Position numbers and translations under genes: made by a program
Part shown: positions 1 through 13,327 of the stretch, piece after piece
Numbering within the stretch: position 1 is the stretch's first letter
How the letters are laid out: each line of letters opens with the position of its first letter
The notes under the pieces: generated by a model
What the model was told of the DNA's origin: nothing
Database searches by the model: none
The model's input: the letters and a program-made list of their open reading frames with translations, nothing else
Origin: Melampsora larici-populina 98AG31
Taxonomy: Eukaryota; Basidiomycota; Pucciniomycetes; Pucciniales; Melampsoraceae
Reading direction: 5' to 3'
Assembly (NCBI RefSeq): GCF_000204055.1
Contig: NW_006768779.1
Location: 524,350 to 588,349, forward strand
DNA length: 64,000 nucleotides

Positions 1-637
1 CTTTTAGTTACATCCAACGTCAAAATCAACCCGAAACTGTTCAATATGCTCCAGTGTTAGATGGCTGTAATTTCTGGACCAGGCAACCAGAGGTGGGATG
101 CTTCCAAATCTGGATGACAAAGGATGTAAGCTTCATAATGCTGTTGATGATGAAGTGATCTTTTGGGTTAATTGATGCTAACTAGAGTTATTTTTAATCA
201 TTCAAAGTTATTCGATAAATTTTCTCCAACTGAAGAAGAAAGTCAAAACTTGCTAATAAGTTCAACTTTCACTTGGGATTTGTAAGTTAAATTTTCATCT
301 TTACCTTTCTAAAGATCAAGAAACCCTTCGTCGTTCTTACACATTTATTATGTGATTTCTTGACCAAAATTTTAGTGACAACCTTCATGGTCAATCACCT
401 CAAAATGCTCCATTGTAATTTTAACTGAATTTCAAAATGGAATAACGAAAAAAGAAATGACAATGATATGATGAATCTGATAATCACGATTACTTGATTG
501 ATTTATATTTTCCTTTTCTCAAACTCTCAATTTTTCTCATAGACAATGGACAAATAAAATTCTTCTCTTTAGCAACTTTCAATACTTGTATTCATTGTAA
601 CAGTTGTCAGACTTTTTCTTCATCTTTTACACAATAA

Positions 638-1750
638 GGGGGCTCAAGTCAAAAAATTTGCGGCCTTTTCTTAAAAAATCGGGGAAAGTTTATTACGGTA
701 CCGTGCTGTAAAAACTTTTCCCAATTTGTAAAAAAGGACCAAAAAATTTCTTTCGGATCTCCTTCTGAGCAGTAAATGTACGCAAATTTGCTGCTTAAAA
801 AAATTTGGGATGTTGTATAACATTTCCCAAATTCATAAAATTTTGCGTAAATTTTATGAAATTGGGAAAAGTTATTTACGATAAGAGCATCCACTATGGG
901 TGCGGTAACCAAGTGATTTATCGTAACTTTAACGCTAAATTATACACAGGTCCACTATGGACCTGTTTTAGACTTGCGGTCCGTACGACTGCATCAAATC
1001 TTGCTCTCCGTGTGTTCAAATCTACGCAAGCCTACGACTTGATTTATCGTAGGAAATCAAGTCGAAACTACTGTTCCCAAAACTTCAAACTGCATATGAA
1101 ACTTCATTTCTCAAACTTCAAACATCAAAACCTCACTTTTGAACTTCAAATTTCAAACTTCATCCTCAAATCTCAACTTCGAGATATCACATCTCGGAAC
1201 ATTGCACTTTGAATTGAATCGATTTCAATCACAACATCACCCTATATCTTAATCTTTTGCGAGACACCTTAAGAATTGAGGTGCACAATAGTCAATTGCT
1301 GAGTAGGCTGAGCTCGAGCTCAATCTGTTTGGAATTGAGTCTGAAATGGTGAAGGTGGTGTGTGAAGCCTATAAAACAAGATTTCTAGACAAGTTGCTCA
1401 AATTCTTGATGTTCCTCATCATTGTGGTTTGAAGACTTCAAAAGACAGTCGATGTGTCTCTTCAAGGAACTTGTAGTGGGCATCTGATGGATGGTTTTTC
1501 GGATGGGATTTGTGAGAAAGATATGATAAATCATTGCAAAATCAAACCACTGTGGATCTGGTTGATTCACAGTGATTTATCGTAGTTAAATCAGACACTA
1601 CATCAATCCGTAGTGGATTTCATGCGGTTACCAACTTAGGTAAAACACGCGTGATTAAATTTCGCGGTCAGGAACGCAAAACTTACGATAAATCACCATC
1701 ATGATAGTGGATGCTCTAAAAGTAGTAAAATTTTTTGACTTGAGCCCCCC
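638..1750. mobile_element. PIF/Harbinger-like MITE, interrupted by a second element
   Basis: The ends are inverted repeats reading GGGGGCTCAAGTCAAAAAAT on the left, with the same text plus one extra G on the right end read in reverse. A direct TAA lies outside both ends (635-637 and 1751-1753). A 3-bp TAA target duplication is the hallmark of PIF/Harbinger elements. No transposase is visible, and without the inner insertion the element would be about 278 bp, so it is non-autonomous. The inner element lies at 885-1716. Confidence 0.75.
885..1716. mobile_element. Nested PIF/Harbinger-like element (GAGCATCC family)
   Basis: The ends are GAGCATCCACTAT and its inverse, with TAA directly repeated outside (882-884 and 1717-1719). 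Subterminal regions carry GCGGTAA and TTATCGTAA motifs in both orientations. The inside holds only short open frames, one on the minus strand at 1385-1570 (61 codons) with no recognisable domain, so it is probably a deletion derivative. It sits wholly inside the 638-1750 element. A relative with the same GAGCATCC ends lies at 48613-49616. Confidence 0.75.
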
Positions 1751-1753
1751 TAA

Positions 1754-3313
1754 TATGCATGCTGTTTTACGACACAAAAACAAGATGTCAGATTTATTTT
1801 TCTCTTGAACTTCTGGAATCTTGAGTCACACCCCAAACTTCTTCAAATTTCATCAGACTTGATACTTTAACTTTGAAAAAGATGAGAAATATTAAGCCAT
1901 CATAAGGATATAGACAACAACGAAAAAAAACTGTTCTTTAAGATCACGTTATCAAGTTGAACAAGATATCAAAATACATCCAAACTTTTGAGCCTCATTG
2001 AATCTTCACCTCCCCCCTGAATTTTGATTTTAAGTAGAATCGTAGCGGGAAAAAAGTCAAATCAGAAAAGCTATCAAACTACTCTATGAGACTGTGTTGT
2101 TCATTATTCTAGTGGAGATACAGAATTGAGCAAGTCTGTACATCTCCTAATACATATCAACTAGATGGGATATATGAGTGCGTACTTTCTCTTTATCATT
2201 ATTGCATAGATGACAGTGAGCTCATCTAGATCTTTTATCACCTTTCGCCCTAAAAGTGAGATCATTTTTTCCCCCTATTCTTTCCATTGTGATCCAATCT
2301 CAATTACTCTCCCTTCCCCTCCTGCTCACATTCTTGTGATTCTTCTGCTTAAATTTATCTCATCCTCTTGGTTTTTTCTTATATCACAATGTCTCACTTT
2401 GCTTATAAATACCTTCATATGTTGTATGCTTGAGCCTCATGATAAAAGTGTGTAAATAAAACCCTCGCGGCATACACATTCGTATCCTATAATGAAACTT
2501 ACATTTAAGCCCACAGGAGTTCTAAAATGTCACGCAAGAAAATCCAATCCTTTTTGTAATCAAATGAATTCCAAACAAAAAAGTCTTCAAAAAACTTTCT
2601 CTTAGAAAAAGAAAAAAAAACACAAAAAAAAACACACACAAAATGATAATTAAAAATACAAAGAACACAACCAATAGAATCAATCAATCAATCAATCTTG
2701 CCTTTCTTCTTGATTGATGGATCTCATTAGTAATCAGTAATGTAACCTAAATTCTGTTTCTTCTCATCAAGTGAGTGTTTTTTTATCATTCATTCAAAAG
2801 AAACCCCCCCCCCACACACAGACACAGACGCAAACCCAAATCAACAGATCGAGATCCTCTTCTCCACACCTTTCCTCCCTTCTAAATCTCAAGAAAAGTA
2901 TCAATTAAAAAGGAAAAAGAGAAAAAAAACTATAATCACCCTTTGAAACAAACCAAAAATTAAATCAAACCAAAAACCAGATATTTACGTATAAAAATCA
3001 TCTCAAAACTATATCTCTTCTTCTTCTACTACTGCTAGTAAAACTCTCTAAAACTTCCAATCTCCTGGAGTAGAAGCTGCCCAAGTAAACCTAATAAAAA
3101 AGTAAAACCCCAAAACATTTCAAAAGTCAGTTTTCTATTCAAATTAAAGATCCACATCAACTAAATGAACAGATATCGAGAAAGACTTACTTTTCACGTA
3201 ACTGAACAAAGAGATTAAACAAGTGTAAAGATACAAAAAAACGAAGAAAATGGATCAGTTTAAAAGTCGTCAAAAGTTTACTACCACTCAATTTCTGTTC
3301 AGTTTGAAAAGCT
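1754..3313. other. Intergenic, no gene seen
   Basis: This is AT-rich sequence with poly-A and CA-rich tracts around 2590-2640 and 2800-2830. Its right end is the 3' flank of topoisomerase I. Small open frames lack coding character, and no RNA gene or repeat boundary could be defined. Confidence 0.5.
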
Positions 3314-6300
3314 CTATGCTCTACCTACAGTTTTAGCAAACATCCTTTCAACAGGTACATCATTCCTCTGACACCAAGCATAAGTCAATCTAGGATCTAC
3401 AAGAAGAAGAAAACCCAATGATCAAATCAGTATCTGAAAATCAAAAACCAAAAAAGACCCAAACAGAAACAAAACAAACCGATATAATTCATCTTAGAAG
3501 TACCCAAACTAGTTTCTTTTCCTTCATCTTTATCTTTACAAGCCGTTTTAGCAGCTTCAATTCTAGTATCAATCTTTTCAATAGCTAAAATGATTTGATC
3601 AATCGGTTTACTTTTGACTGATTCAATCTTTTTACTAATTCTTTCTTTTCGAATCATAGCTTCATGTGCTTCTGCTTCTTTTAATCTTAATCTTAATTCA
3701 CTTTCATCCATAGGAGATTCTTCGGCTTTTTCTAATGCTAAATTATCTTTTTCAAATTCTATTCGGAAAAACAAACAAACACCAGATTAGTTTGTTTTCC
3801 TTTACCAATCAGCTTATATACACATCTATCAAATCCTCCAAAATCAACTTACTCTTAGTTACTTTCTCAATTTCTTTTAATCCTAAATCCTTTTCATGTG
3901 CTTCCATCCAATCTTCATCGATGTCACTCTCATCCTCTAAAAATCTCTTGTGTTTCTTCTTCTCAAATCCTTCATTAGATATCAATTGATACCTTAGTCT
4001 TCTTCTTTGATATTTCATTGCTTTGATCTTTTCATACGCTTTTTCCATTGATGTTTCATGTCCTTTACTAACACTCTTTTGATGGTTACATAAGACGGCT
4101 ACTTGTCGATTGGCTTTATTATAAGCATAAATCTTTTCGGCTAAAGTTGGTACTTTTAGTTCGTTCATGTTCTTTTCCAATTCACGTTCGAATGTGAATG
4201 AAGCATTATATGTACGGAACACTTTCGCAGTTAGACCTGGCATGTAATCTGAAAGATGCTTATTGAGTGAGGAAGTCTGAAGTCAACGCACACCAGAAAA
4301 AAACATCACGTTAGCTTTCGAGTTCATGTAAGAAAGCGAAGAAATGAGGACGAGAAAACAAACAGTGAGTCGATCAAAGATCATATCCCCAATCGCTTTA
4401 GGTTCCTTTTTGAAAATCCTCAAATTCTTGAAGACGGCTTCATCAACCTGAACCGTATTAAAAAATCGAATTGAATCTTTACCCAAGAAATCAAAGGTAA
4501 CAGTCGAAGGAGGTTCAAGTGTGAGATGTTCATATCTCAAACTACAACAACCAACTGTATCCGCTTCATCATCTCCTTTCTCATTACCAGCTCTAAGTGC
4601 TAAAACATCAATTAGATACATTGCTGTTGCTCTTTGTCTTGTAGCCATAACTTTATCTTCTAATTCTTGTCGGTAATCGGCTCGGATCCGTTCGATATGG
4701 AGTTTCAGTTGTCGAGCTTTCTCAAATTTCTTCATATCAGATTGACCTTTGAGTGAAGAGCCAGGTGCTAGGAAGACGTATTTGAATGCGCCTATTCCCG
4801 TTCAAGTCAATTCCCGTCATGCAAATGAAAGGTGGAAGATGTGAATTTCGATTTCAATGACTTTATGGATCAAAGATTGACGACTGACCATTGATGTTTT
4901 CTTTCCACATCGCTAGCCAACTCGCTTTATCAAGATGTACTACCGATCCCCACTGATGACCAGCTGGTGGAATAGGTATGGGTGCATCTTTACTGCAATT
5001 GATTGTGATGTCTTCAGCATAGATCCGTTTCTATTCAAGATGGAATCAATCATATTTAGTCATCTCTTTCTTCACTTTTGAAGTTTCAAGTCAAAAGGAA
5101 ACAAACCTTCAATCGACCTGTTTTAGGATGTTCACCTCTACCTCTGAACAAAGAAGGAGGTTCAACTCTGAAATTCCCTACTTTCTCTTGACGACCATCT
5201 AATAAACAAAATTGAAACTGTTTCTCAAGTTCATCTTTTTCTTTCTTTAATTTCGTCTTCTCTTCTTTTGATAAACTCTTTTTACGTTCCCTTTCGGCAT
5301 CGTAATATTCAAAGATTGGTGTAAAATCACATTTTTCAAACGAAGTGATTTTTGTTCGATCTCTCTATTGGGTTAAACACACATCAGAACAGAACAAAAA
5401 ACCATATGAAAACCAATGCAAAAAGACTTACAGGAGGATGAAGTGCGAGAACCTCGAGGAAATCATTGAAAAAGTTTTGACAAAACGTAGGCTTCTGACA
5501 GTGATCTGAATTAAGCATTGCACCAAAAAATCCAGCGACTTCTTCCGATTCGGGCGGTAAATCTACGCTCTTGCCTTCATATTTCATCTTCACATGTTTC
5601 GGTAATGGTACATATTCAGGAGGGAAAAGAACTCCGTTATGCTGATCAAAGGAATTTCACTGAATGAGTTGATAATCCAATGATGTGATACGATTGCGTT
5701 CGAGACCTACTTGTAATGTATCCCATTTCTTGGTGTCATCATCTTTGGTTTGTTCCCACCATTTATACTCTGCGTCTTCAGCCTCTTCGTCAGTACTTTC
5801 AAATCAGATACAGAGGATATCAGTCTTACTTAGCCAGCTCGTTTGAAACAACATAAGTAAAGATTTGGTAGCATACCCTTTCTGTTCTTCTTCCTTTTTG
5901 ACTTTTGCCCCCTTCTTGTTAGGCTTAGAATCTGCGTTAGTAGAGGCACTGGCTGTTGTATTGGGTTTAGCCTTTGCTTTAGCTTTGATAGGTTTTTTGT
6001 CGGCCAATGGGATAGGTGCCACTGAATCTAAATCTTCAACCTTAGGTTTTATATCTTTGCTCTTTTTCGACTTGGCGGCTGATCTCGGTTTAGTAGCTAT
6101 CACTGGTTTTATATCAGGTTCTTCGATCCTGTAAAAAGATAGATTCGGTCAACATAGGGTTTGTCTGAAATGAAGTCAAGACAACATAGATGAATCAATG
6201 AACAAACTTTGGTTGGATAGATTTACTCAATCTAGGTTTCTTAGTAGGCATTGCTTTACTGACAATTGGTGCATCATCGTCAGAAGAAGCCCCAGAAGAA

Positions 6301-6892
6301 GGTTCACGTTTGATTTTCTTTGAATTTGAAATAGATCGTCTAGAAGGTTGAGTAGTTTGATTGATTTTCTTAAAGGATGGTAATTTTTGTTTCATGATTG
6401 GTTCATCTTCAGATAAATCCGATTCATCTTGAGTTTTTAAATTGGTTTTAGTTGAATCTGTATTAGTGGTAAGAGTACTACTACCATCGATAGACTCATT
6501 TGAAGTTTTACTTGTACGTTTTTTTGGTTGAGTGTTTGCAATCGGTAAATCTTCTTCGCTATCACTTTCTTCAGTTTGTTGATGTGATGGTAGTTTTGAA
6601 GGTAATTGAGATATGATTGAATTTGGTGGTTTTGATAAATTGATTTTAGTTGAGATGGGTTGATTATGTTGATCAGAATGGAAATCTGAATTGTTAGTTG
6701 TAGGTTTGTTTCGCTTAGCCTAGAAAGACAAAGAGATCTAGCATGAGAATGAATGATTGGTTTTGATTAGATGACGAATAAGAGACTGACCAGATGAATA
6801 GGAGTATCATCCTCATCAGATGAAGATTGAGGAATGATTCGTTTAACATTTGATCTGATAGTGGTCATCACCTTGGCAGTTGAATTAGACAT
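3314..6892 (-). CDS. TOP1: DNA topoisomerase I (type IB)
   Basis: This nuclear type IB topoisomerase relaxes supercoils through a 3'-phosphotyrosine link. The model starts at MSNSTAKVM and has about ten exons. A long N-terminal region of lysine and acidic residues (about 6892-5800) is followed by the core: [18 protein letters not shown], then [14 protein letters not shown], the [14 protein letters not shown] segment, and [17 protein letters not shown] near 4600 with the catalytic Arg region. [16 protein letters not shown] lies near 4210. A charged linker precedes the active-site block SKMNYI, which joins across an intron to [20 protein letters not shown]; the Tyr in SKMNYI is the expected nucleophile. 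The intron splits the Asp codon after it. The C-terminus ends GRA-stop at 3314-3316. All core blocks are present and in frame when spliced, so it appears intact. It is transcribed away from the repeat block at 6893-13327. Confidence 0.96.
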
Positions 6893-9629
6893 GATGATGA
6901 TGGCGATGGATGATGAATGAGAAGTGAAGTGTAGTTTAGTATTTTGAGAAGTGAGAAAGTGGATTGGTTGTTCTTGTTGACTTGATTCGATTTGATGAAT
7001 TGATGGTAAACAGATTGATGATGATGATGATGGTTTTGCTTATCTAATTAGGAAATCAAGCAAATGACTTTTTATCTTAAATTATTTTATTTTATTTATT
7101 TTTTATTTGAAAATTTGTAGATTAAAAGTGGTGATACCATCCTAGGAAGATACTGAAAGTGAGTGTCTCTTTTAAACCTGACCTTTGATACACATAAAGC
7201 TCTTCAAAGTGAATTGACTAATTTGTAGTTATGTTCTTGTTTAAGTGATGGTAAGTTAGTGGTTAATTCATCGATCGTTCATTCAACATCGACTTTTCAT
7301 TCAAACCTGCCCAACCCAACACGTTCTTCCAACTCCCTCTCTTCAAATCACTCACGCCCTGCTACATGTGTTGTATATCCATCCATGCTCACAAGCCCAA
7401 GGTCGGTTACCCCCTGGTGAGAATTACTCTGGTTTCAATCCCATCGGTGCTCAATCTTGCTTAATCAACTCCTTGAAACTTTTAACCGCTCTTTCCTCAA
7501 TCTTGCTGTACATATTCAACAAATGAAATCATCTCTTGCTCATAACCACAAACCCCTGGTTACCTTCCAAATCATCCTGTACCTCCAATCCGCACGCCGT
7601 TATACTTGACCCCAGAACTCAACGTAGAGATGACGGCAGATACCGGAAATATACGCATCCAGAAAGAGATCTCCCTCGGGCTATAGCTTTGTGCCCGGGG
7701 TCTTAATCCCCGTTAATCACACCCGCGCATTGGCGGGTCTGCAGCTCGGGCCGCGCATCAGCGCTGTAAATGAAAAGATGACCAAAAGGGAAAAAGTTCG
7801 TCCATTCATCTGTAGAGCAGTATCAATGAAGTAGGTGTCTCTCATATACATAGGTATCTCCTAGGCCCAACCACAGCAAGACATAACCCTTACAAAGGCC
7901 AACATCCTACTATGTGTGGGGTGGGGGGGCAAAGGTTATCTAGTAACTGTGAGGAATGATATTCTTGCTAGGATTTATAACCCCTGAGGAGGAATGACTC
8001 CTCAACCCTGGGATGGCAAGCAGGTGTTTAAAAAGATGTTCCATTATCAGAAATAAGAGAATGAGAGCAGCCAAGTGAAAACATGACAGAAATCTCAAGT
8101 GCATCTGTGAGTTGAAGGAGTGCAGTGAAGGAGATGTGAAAATTCTTTTCACTTTCCCTTCTGAGGCATCAGCTCCCAAATGCTGGGTGACCTGGTAATA
8201 CCACCCATCACCTGTCAGACGTATGAAAATTTATTATGCACCTGTGATTCCAACCTCTCTATTGAATGGACTATTCTGTACCTCCACAAGCTCTGGGAAT
8301 ATCTTCAAAACCGTGCCAGAAAGCCCCAAATAGAAGAGTGTTGATTGAAAATCAAGACTTGTGGGAATGCAAAAAAATTGTATAAGAGGTGAACTGAGGA
8401 AATTTAGCACATGACAACTGGAATTGAATCTTGTAAGTAAAGAACTCTAAATGAATCAGGGGAATGATAAGTATTTTTGATGACTGCTTTCAGGGAGGAG
8501 AGGGAGAACACTTTGTAAGGTTCAAAGAGTACAGACAACAGAGAAACAAATGAAAGTGTTAGAGCAAGAAGACATGAATGAACATAGAGCTCCAGTGACC
8601 ACCAGAAGTTCTTTAAAATATGTTGAGAGCTGTACTCATGGCCTTGCAAATTTTCAATTGGCAAGAAATGAACCACTTTTTTGGAAGGCATCAACCTATA
8701 CTTGCTGCTGCTTTGCAGGTTTCTTGGTGCTGTTGAAGACCCTGAGCCTGAGGTGGGACAAGAGTTTTGTTGGCCCCAGTGTGTATCTTGGCAAGGTGCT
8801 GAGGGCTGTGATTATTGAGCATATCAGAGGGGTTGTTGAAATGTGATTGGGAGTGAATGTGCCAAAGGATCTTGTGAAATTCAGTTAGGTGCTCCTGCTT
8901 GGAGTCAAATACCACATCAAGGCCATCAAGGGCCTCCTTGGTCAGGAAGATGGCTCTGTTGTTGATGGAGTAATTTGTGTTGCTTGGCTCCATTGATTAT
9001 GATCTGCCAAAGCCGCTGGCAAACATTGGAAACATTGGAAACTGGAACAGGCTGGGTCACTGACATTACCGTGTGGCGTAGCCTGCAGATTGAAGGCAGC
9101 ACTACAGAGATATCATGATATCCATGAAGCCTCAAGGGCAGTAATACTGCTGATGTGTTTTGGGTGAATGGGCTGCTGTCATACATACAAGGGTTGGAAA
9201 AAAGGAGACTGTTCCTGTGGGGTGCCAGGTGTTGCATTGAATTGTCAACAGGGAAAGCTTGTTGGGGTTAGGGTTAAAGGATGCATAATTATTTGAAGTG
9301 GATGTGGCTGTGCACAACACGGTTTGCAAAAAAGACCAGCAATCTGGGATTTAGTAACTAACAAAGGGGTCATTTTGAGTGTAGGTGACAGCACAGTTGT
9401 TGGGGGAGGGATAGAGGGTTGAGGAGCATAACATTGCAGTTCTTGCTGTAGCGTAAACAGGTCCAATGGGAATTGGACTTGCTAGGGGGAGGTGGTGGGA
9501 GCATGTAATTAGTGAGCTCCATCAGCAATAAATTGTAACAAGGGTAGTTGTATTGACAATTTGGTGGTGTGTATAATAAAGAGGGCACATTAGGGGTGCA
9601 AGTGTTGGTACTATGATTGTTATAATTAA
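6893..9629. other. Intergenic, GC-rich hairpin patch, no gene seen
   Basis: The right part of the topoisomerase 5' flank has GATGAT repeats (about 6890-7035). At about 7660-7765 a GC-rich patch contains several short hairpins, for example CCCGC-gcattg-GCGGG and CGGGG-tcttaat-CCCCG, unlike the AT-rich surroundings. Overlapping minus-strand open frames run from 8404 to 9696 in changing frames without recognisable domains, which suggests a decayed repeat rather than a gene. Confidence 0.45.
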
Positions 9630-9836
9630 CGGTACTCAAAGTTGTGTATACTTTGCTGTGCATAGTTTTTTTGTGTTTTTTTGCAACTACAAACAACTTG
9701 GAAAAAGTATGTTTCTTGATTGAAGCTCAAAGATATGTACTTTTAAGCCAAAAACATAGTTTTCCCTGGTTGTGTGAAGTTGTGAAAAAAGAAAAGAAAA
9801 CTATGCACAGCAAAGTATACACAACTTTGAGTACCG
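9630..9836. mobile_element. 207-bp MITE with GGTACTCAAAGT ends, TAA duplication
   Basis: A near-perfect inverted repeat of about 40 bp begins CGGTACTCAAAGTTGTGTAT. TAA is directly repeated outside (9627-9629 and 9837-9839). The 3-bp TAA target site points to PIF/Harbinger-type mobilisation. The end sequence resembles those of the elements at 38249-38405 and 638-1750. Confidence 0.8.
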
Positions 9837-11820
9837 TAATTGTTCACGCTATTATTGTTGGGAAAGTAGCTCACCTATCAGTAGAAGCTAAGTAACACCA
9901 ATAATAGTGGTATTCAAAACTCCAGAGATGTGTCCCAGAAGTGTCCAGAGGTGACATCCAGGAACTTCTGGGAGACCTCCAAAATGTTTTTGGGCATCTG
10001 GACTCATCTGGACTCCAGAAAAATCTGCCTCTGTATATTCATAACTTCTCAAATGTCCCATCACTTTGCATCAATTTGATCAACACCTTCAACACTACAC
10101 CATCATACTCAACACCCGCCTGCCAATCTTGACTTGTACTTTTAGCTCCTGTCCTTCTGCCTTTGTATCACCAATCATCACCCCATATATGTGGGAAACT
10201 TTGAGTGCTCATTCTCAGATTTACCTTGTGTTTCTCTAATATCTATCTAGCACCAAATTTAATTCTGATCATTTTTGTGTACAACATTTTTGTCTTTTGC
10301 GAGTAACAGATAAAAACTTCAAAGGTGATTTTGATTATACAAACAAGTTCTTCTTTCTGATGTATCAAAAAAAGCAGTCTTGTTTCATTTCAACAAGACA
10401 TCTGTGAATTTGGATAGAGAAAAATACAAGAACAATTATTCTTAAAAGATGAGATAGGGGAGTCAAAGGAGTTAATTGTTGAATCTTGATTGATGGTTGA
10501 ATTTTGATTGATTGTTCAAGTTCACTCAAATGTGCAAGTTCAATCAATTGTTCAATCTCAACCAATTGTTTGTTAACTTCAAAGTACAAAGACAAATCAT
10601 TCTTAAAAGATGAGACAGAAAGCTGCAGGAGTTGAGTGTGCCATTTTGATTATTCTTCAATCCTAGCTGATTGTTCATTTCAATTGCTTGTTCAACTTCA
10701 ATTTCAATTGCTTGTTCAACTTCAATTTCAATCAATTGTTCAATTCCAATTGATATTGATTGTTCAATGTTCATTCTGATTTGATGTAACCACATTGATT
10801 CATATGAGGTGGGATGAATTGGGTAGACTGAAGAGTGAGACAAGTCACAACAGCATTTAACTGCTGGGCTAAGAGGTGTTTCTGGCAAGACAGAAGCAAT
10901 GCAACAGGAACGGGGGCATGTGGGGCTCTCAAAGCTATCAAGAAAGGTCAACAAGTGACATCCAAAAAAAATTGGAGGTGTCCCAGAAGTAATACCCCTG
11001 ATGTGTGAAATGACTCACAATCATTCTCCATGGGTCTAGTCCCTCAAAGCTATACCTCTACCAACTGACTAATATATATTTGGAATTTCTCACTCCATTA
11101 TTCAGACGTCAAAATTGATTTGATCAAGTTTAAAAACCACCATTAATATTGTTTCAATCAAAAATACCCACAGAATATGTGTTATGAGCCTTATATACCA
11201 TGTATGCTTGTACTGAGTCTGACTCGACTCTTGAGGATGGGAGAGGGCCTTGTGCTTGGTTCCTCATGTTGCAATCTATTCATAAGCAGCTAGACACCTT
11301 TCACCCAGTTCACTTTTCAGGTTCTTACAATATGGGTGTATCAAAGAGATTCTGAATCACACCCAAAAATTTAAACAACAGGAAACACACTTATTGTGTT
11401 TTTTTTCACCAACTATTAGTAAAAATGAATCTACTTCTGTTATGGTAAAGTTTGTTGATGAGAAGGATTCACTCTGAAAGAAACAATTAGACAATATTGG
11501 AAAGGTCAATTGCATTTAGTGAGCTTACCTGAAAGAAACAATTAGACAATATTGGAAAGGTGAAGAAGAGAGAAACCAATCCAGTCTAACAACAACTAAC
11601 AGTATATCAATAACTAATGCTAATAATGTTATAAGAATATTGTTACAGTGAAGAGAAAGTTAGCAAACTACATACTATGATGTAATATCAATCACTGTCA
11701 CATAGATTACATCCATAACATTTGTTATGTTAAAGCTGTGTTATGAAATTAGGTCAAGTTCATCATGGCTAGACTAACATGAAGGTGGTTGGCCACATAA
11801 TGGTGATGGTAGTTGTGTAT
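9837..11820. repeat. Repeat-rich intergenic DNA with tandem and inverted repeats
   Basis: Tandem copies of a unit of about 24 bp, with core TTGCTTGTTCAACTTCAATT, lie near 10665-10750. A larger diverged duplication (10420-10500 and 10585-10650) shares ATTCTTAAAAGATGAGA. Inverted text ACTTCTGGGA..ACCTCCAA occurs at about 9963 and 10991 and may mark an old element. An exact 33-bp direct repeat beginning CTGAAAGAAACAATTAGACA is present at 11474 and 11529. No gene is seen. Confidence 0.5.
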
Positions 11821-12139
11821 CAACGCTGAGACAGCTACGCTACAACACGCTACCATGCATTTTGTATGTAGCGTAACTGTATGCAGTTAACACAGATCTG
11901 ACCTTTATGATAGTGTAACTTGTCAAGTTACACTACACTACGAGCTACTGTAGCTGAGTTTTGTGCCTCTACACTACGCTACAGGGCCAAAATTTGGTTA
12001 GCTGGAGATTTTCTGGGACTCTGCGTAGGGTAGCTGGGATTCATTCATGCTAATTCCTGCTAGCTGTAGCTTTGCGGCATGTTTCTAGCTACACTATCTT
12101 GCGCTATCAGCTACGGGTAGATTAGCTGTCTCGGTGTTG
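11821..12139. mobile_element. 319-bp non-autonomous hAT-like element
   Basis: The ends are CAACGCTGAGACAGCTA on the left and, inverted, CAACACCGAGACAGCTA on the right. They are flanked by a 7-bp direct repeat TGTGTAT (11814-11820 and 12140-12146). The inside is full of GTAGC/GCTAC words. The ends resemble those of the autonomous hAT element at 32022-36446 (CAACACTGGGTAAGCTG), which also has GCTACG-rich subterminal DNA and a 7-bp flanking repeat, so that or a related transposase may have mobilised it. Confidence 0.72.
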
Positions 12140-13327
12140 TGTGTATTTCTCTTGTTTTATCATTTTCCTGTTTTAGTCATCAGTATTAGTGCTAGTTTCC
12201 TGGTTGTATCAACTTGCTTATCTTGAATGTGTGCCAGCAGTCAGTTGATTTTGTCTGTTGCTCATTATTGTGCACAATTCTGACTTATATACCTGCTCTC
12301 TCTTGAGCTCCAGGTCCCTCCCTTACTGTGTGGGACTGGAAGGTTAAGAGTAGGTCTTTTTATTTCTCTCTCTCTTTTTTCATCATCACCAGACAGTACT
12401 CATCTTAGTGTGATAGATTACCTTTCTTTCCTATCATGTTCATTGCCTGCTCAGTTGCAGGTCAGGCGTAAAATCTCATTCTGCCAGTTTGTCTTCATTC
12501 AAGTTTATTACTAAAACTCTTCATCAACCCATCTGTCCAGGTTGTTGTGTAGATCATTATCTGCATTATTTCTTTTCAACTTCAAGTATCAAACATCAAG
12601 TTTTCCCTGTAAAAACAAACTCACATGTTTAAATTTTATCTATGAGGTTTGTATGAGTTTAACACCAAAATCTCACATCAGACAATTTCATGAAGCCTAA
12701 TCAATCTTCACTGCCTAGGCCTTTTCTTCACATTTCATGTAAATTAAGGTTGTAAGGCTCACAAATCTTACTCATAATACACTTATAAACTTGGCAAAGC
12801 ATATCTCAGACTGTTTCCATTGGCATCACCTAACATGATGATGATCACATTTGTTCAGATATATATGATTTGCATGATTTCTCACCACTATGTGCTTTCA
12901 CTCAAGTTGGTCTTGACCTCAAGGTTTCTCTTTCATAATTATGAATCATATCTTTTATACAGAAAGCTTGGACTATTGGTCTCTATTGCTTCTTGCCTTC
13001 TAGTGATGGATTTCCAGTAAGGTCAATATACTACTTACACCCCTAGATAAAATGTTTAAATAGACCTTCATAACCTTTATGAGTAGTTTGTTGTGCTAGT
13101 GAGTGTGAAAGTAATTCACCTGTGAATCCTGATATTTGAGCTGTGCACTTGATGTGTTTGTGAATGTATGCGGTCCCGAATCGGTCTTAGCTCGTGCTTA
13201 CCCGGGTAGTCACTGCAAAACATTACCCGGCAATGATTCATCTTTCCAAATTAAACGCCACTTCCACTGACATCATCATTTAACAAGAAGAAAAGCTCAA
13301 TCGATCTTAACCATTCAATCAATCACA
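12140..13327. other. Intergenic, no gene seen
   Basis: This is AT-rich sequence between a hAT-like element and the rhodanese gene. A short GC-rich patch at about 13170-13230 (two TTACCCGG words) lies just upstream of the rhodanese start and may be part of its promoter region, which is inference only. Confidence 0.4.

Noticed and set aside
8404..9696. Chain of overlapping minus-strand open frames as a gene
   Set aside because: Frames change repeatedly without splice signals, and the translated text has no domain and low-complexity composition.
10980..11075. tRNA-like A box (GTCAGTTGGTAGAGG on the minus strand)
   Set aside because: No matching B box, acceptor stem or anticodon arm could be drawn around it.
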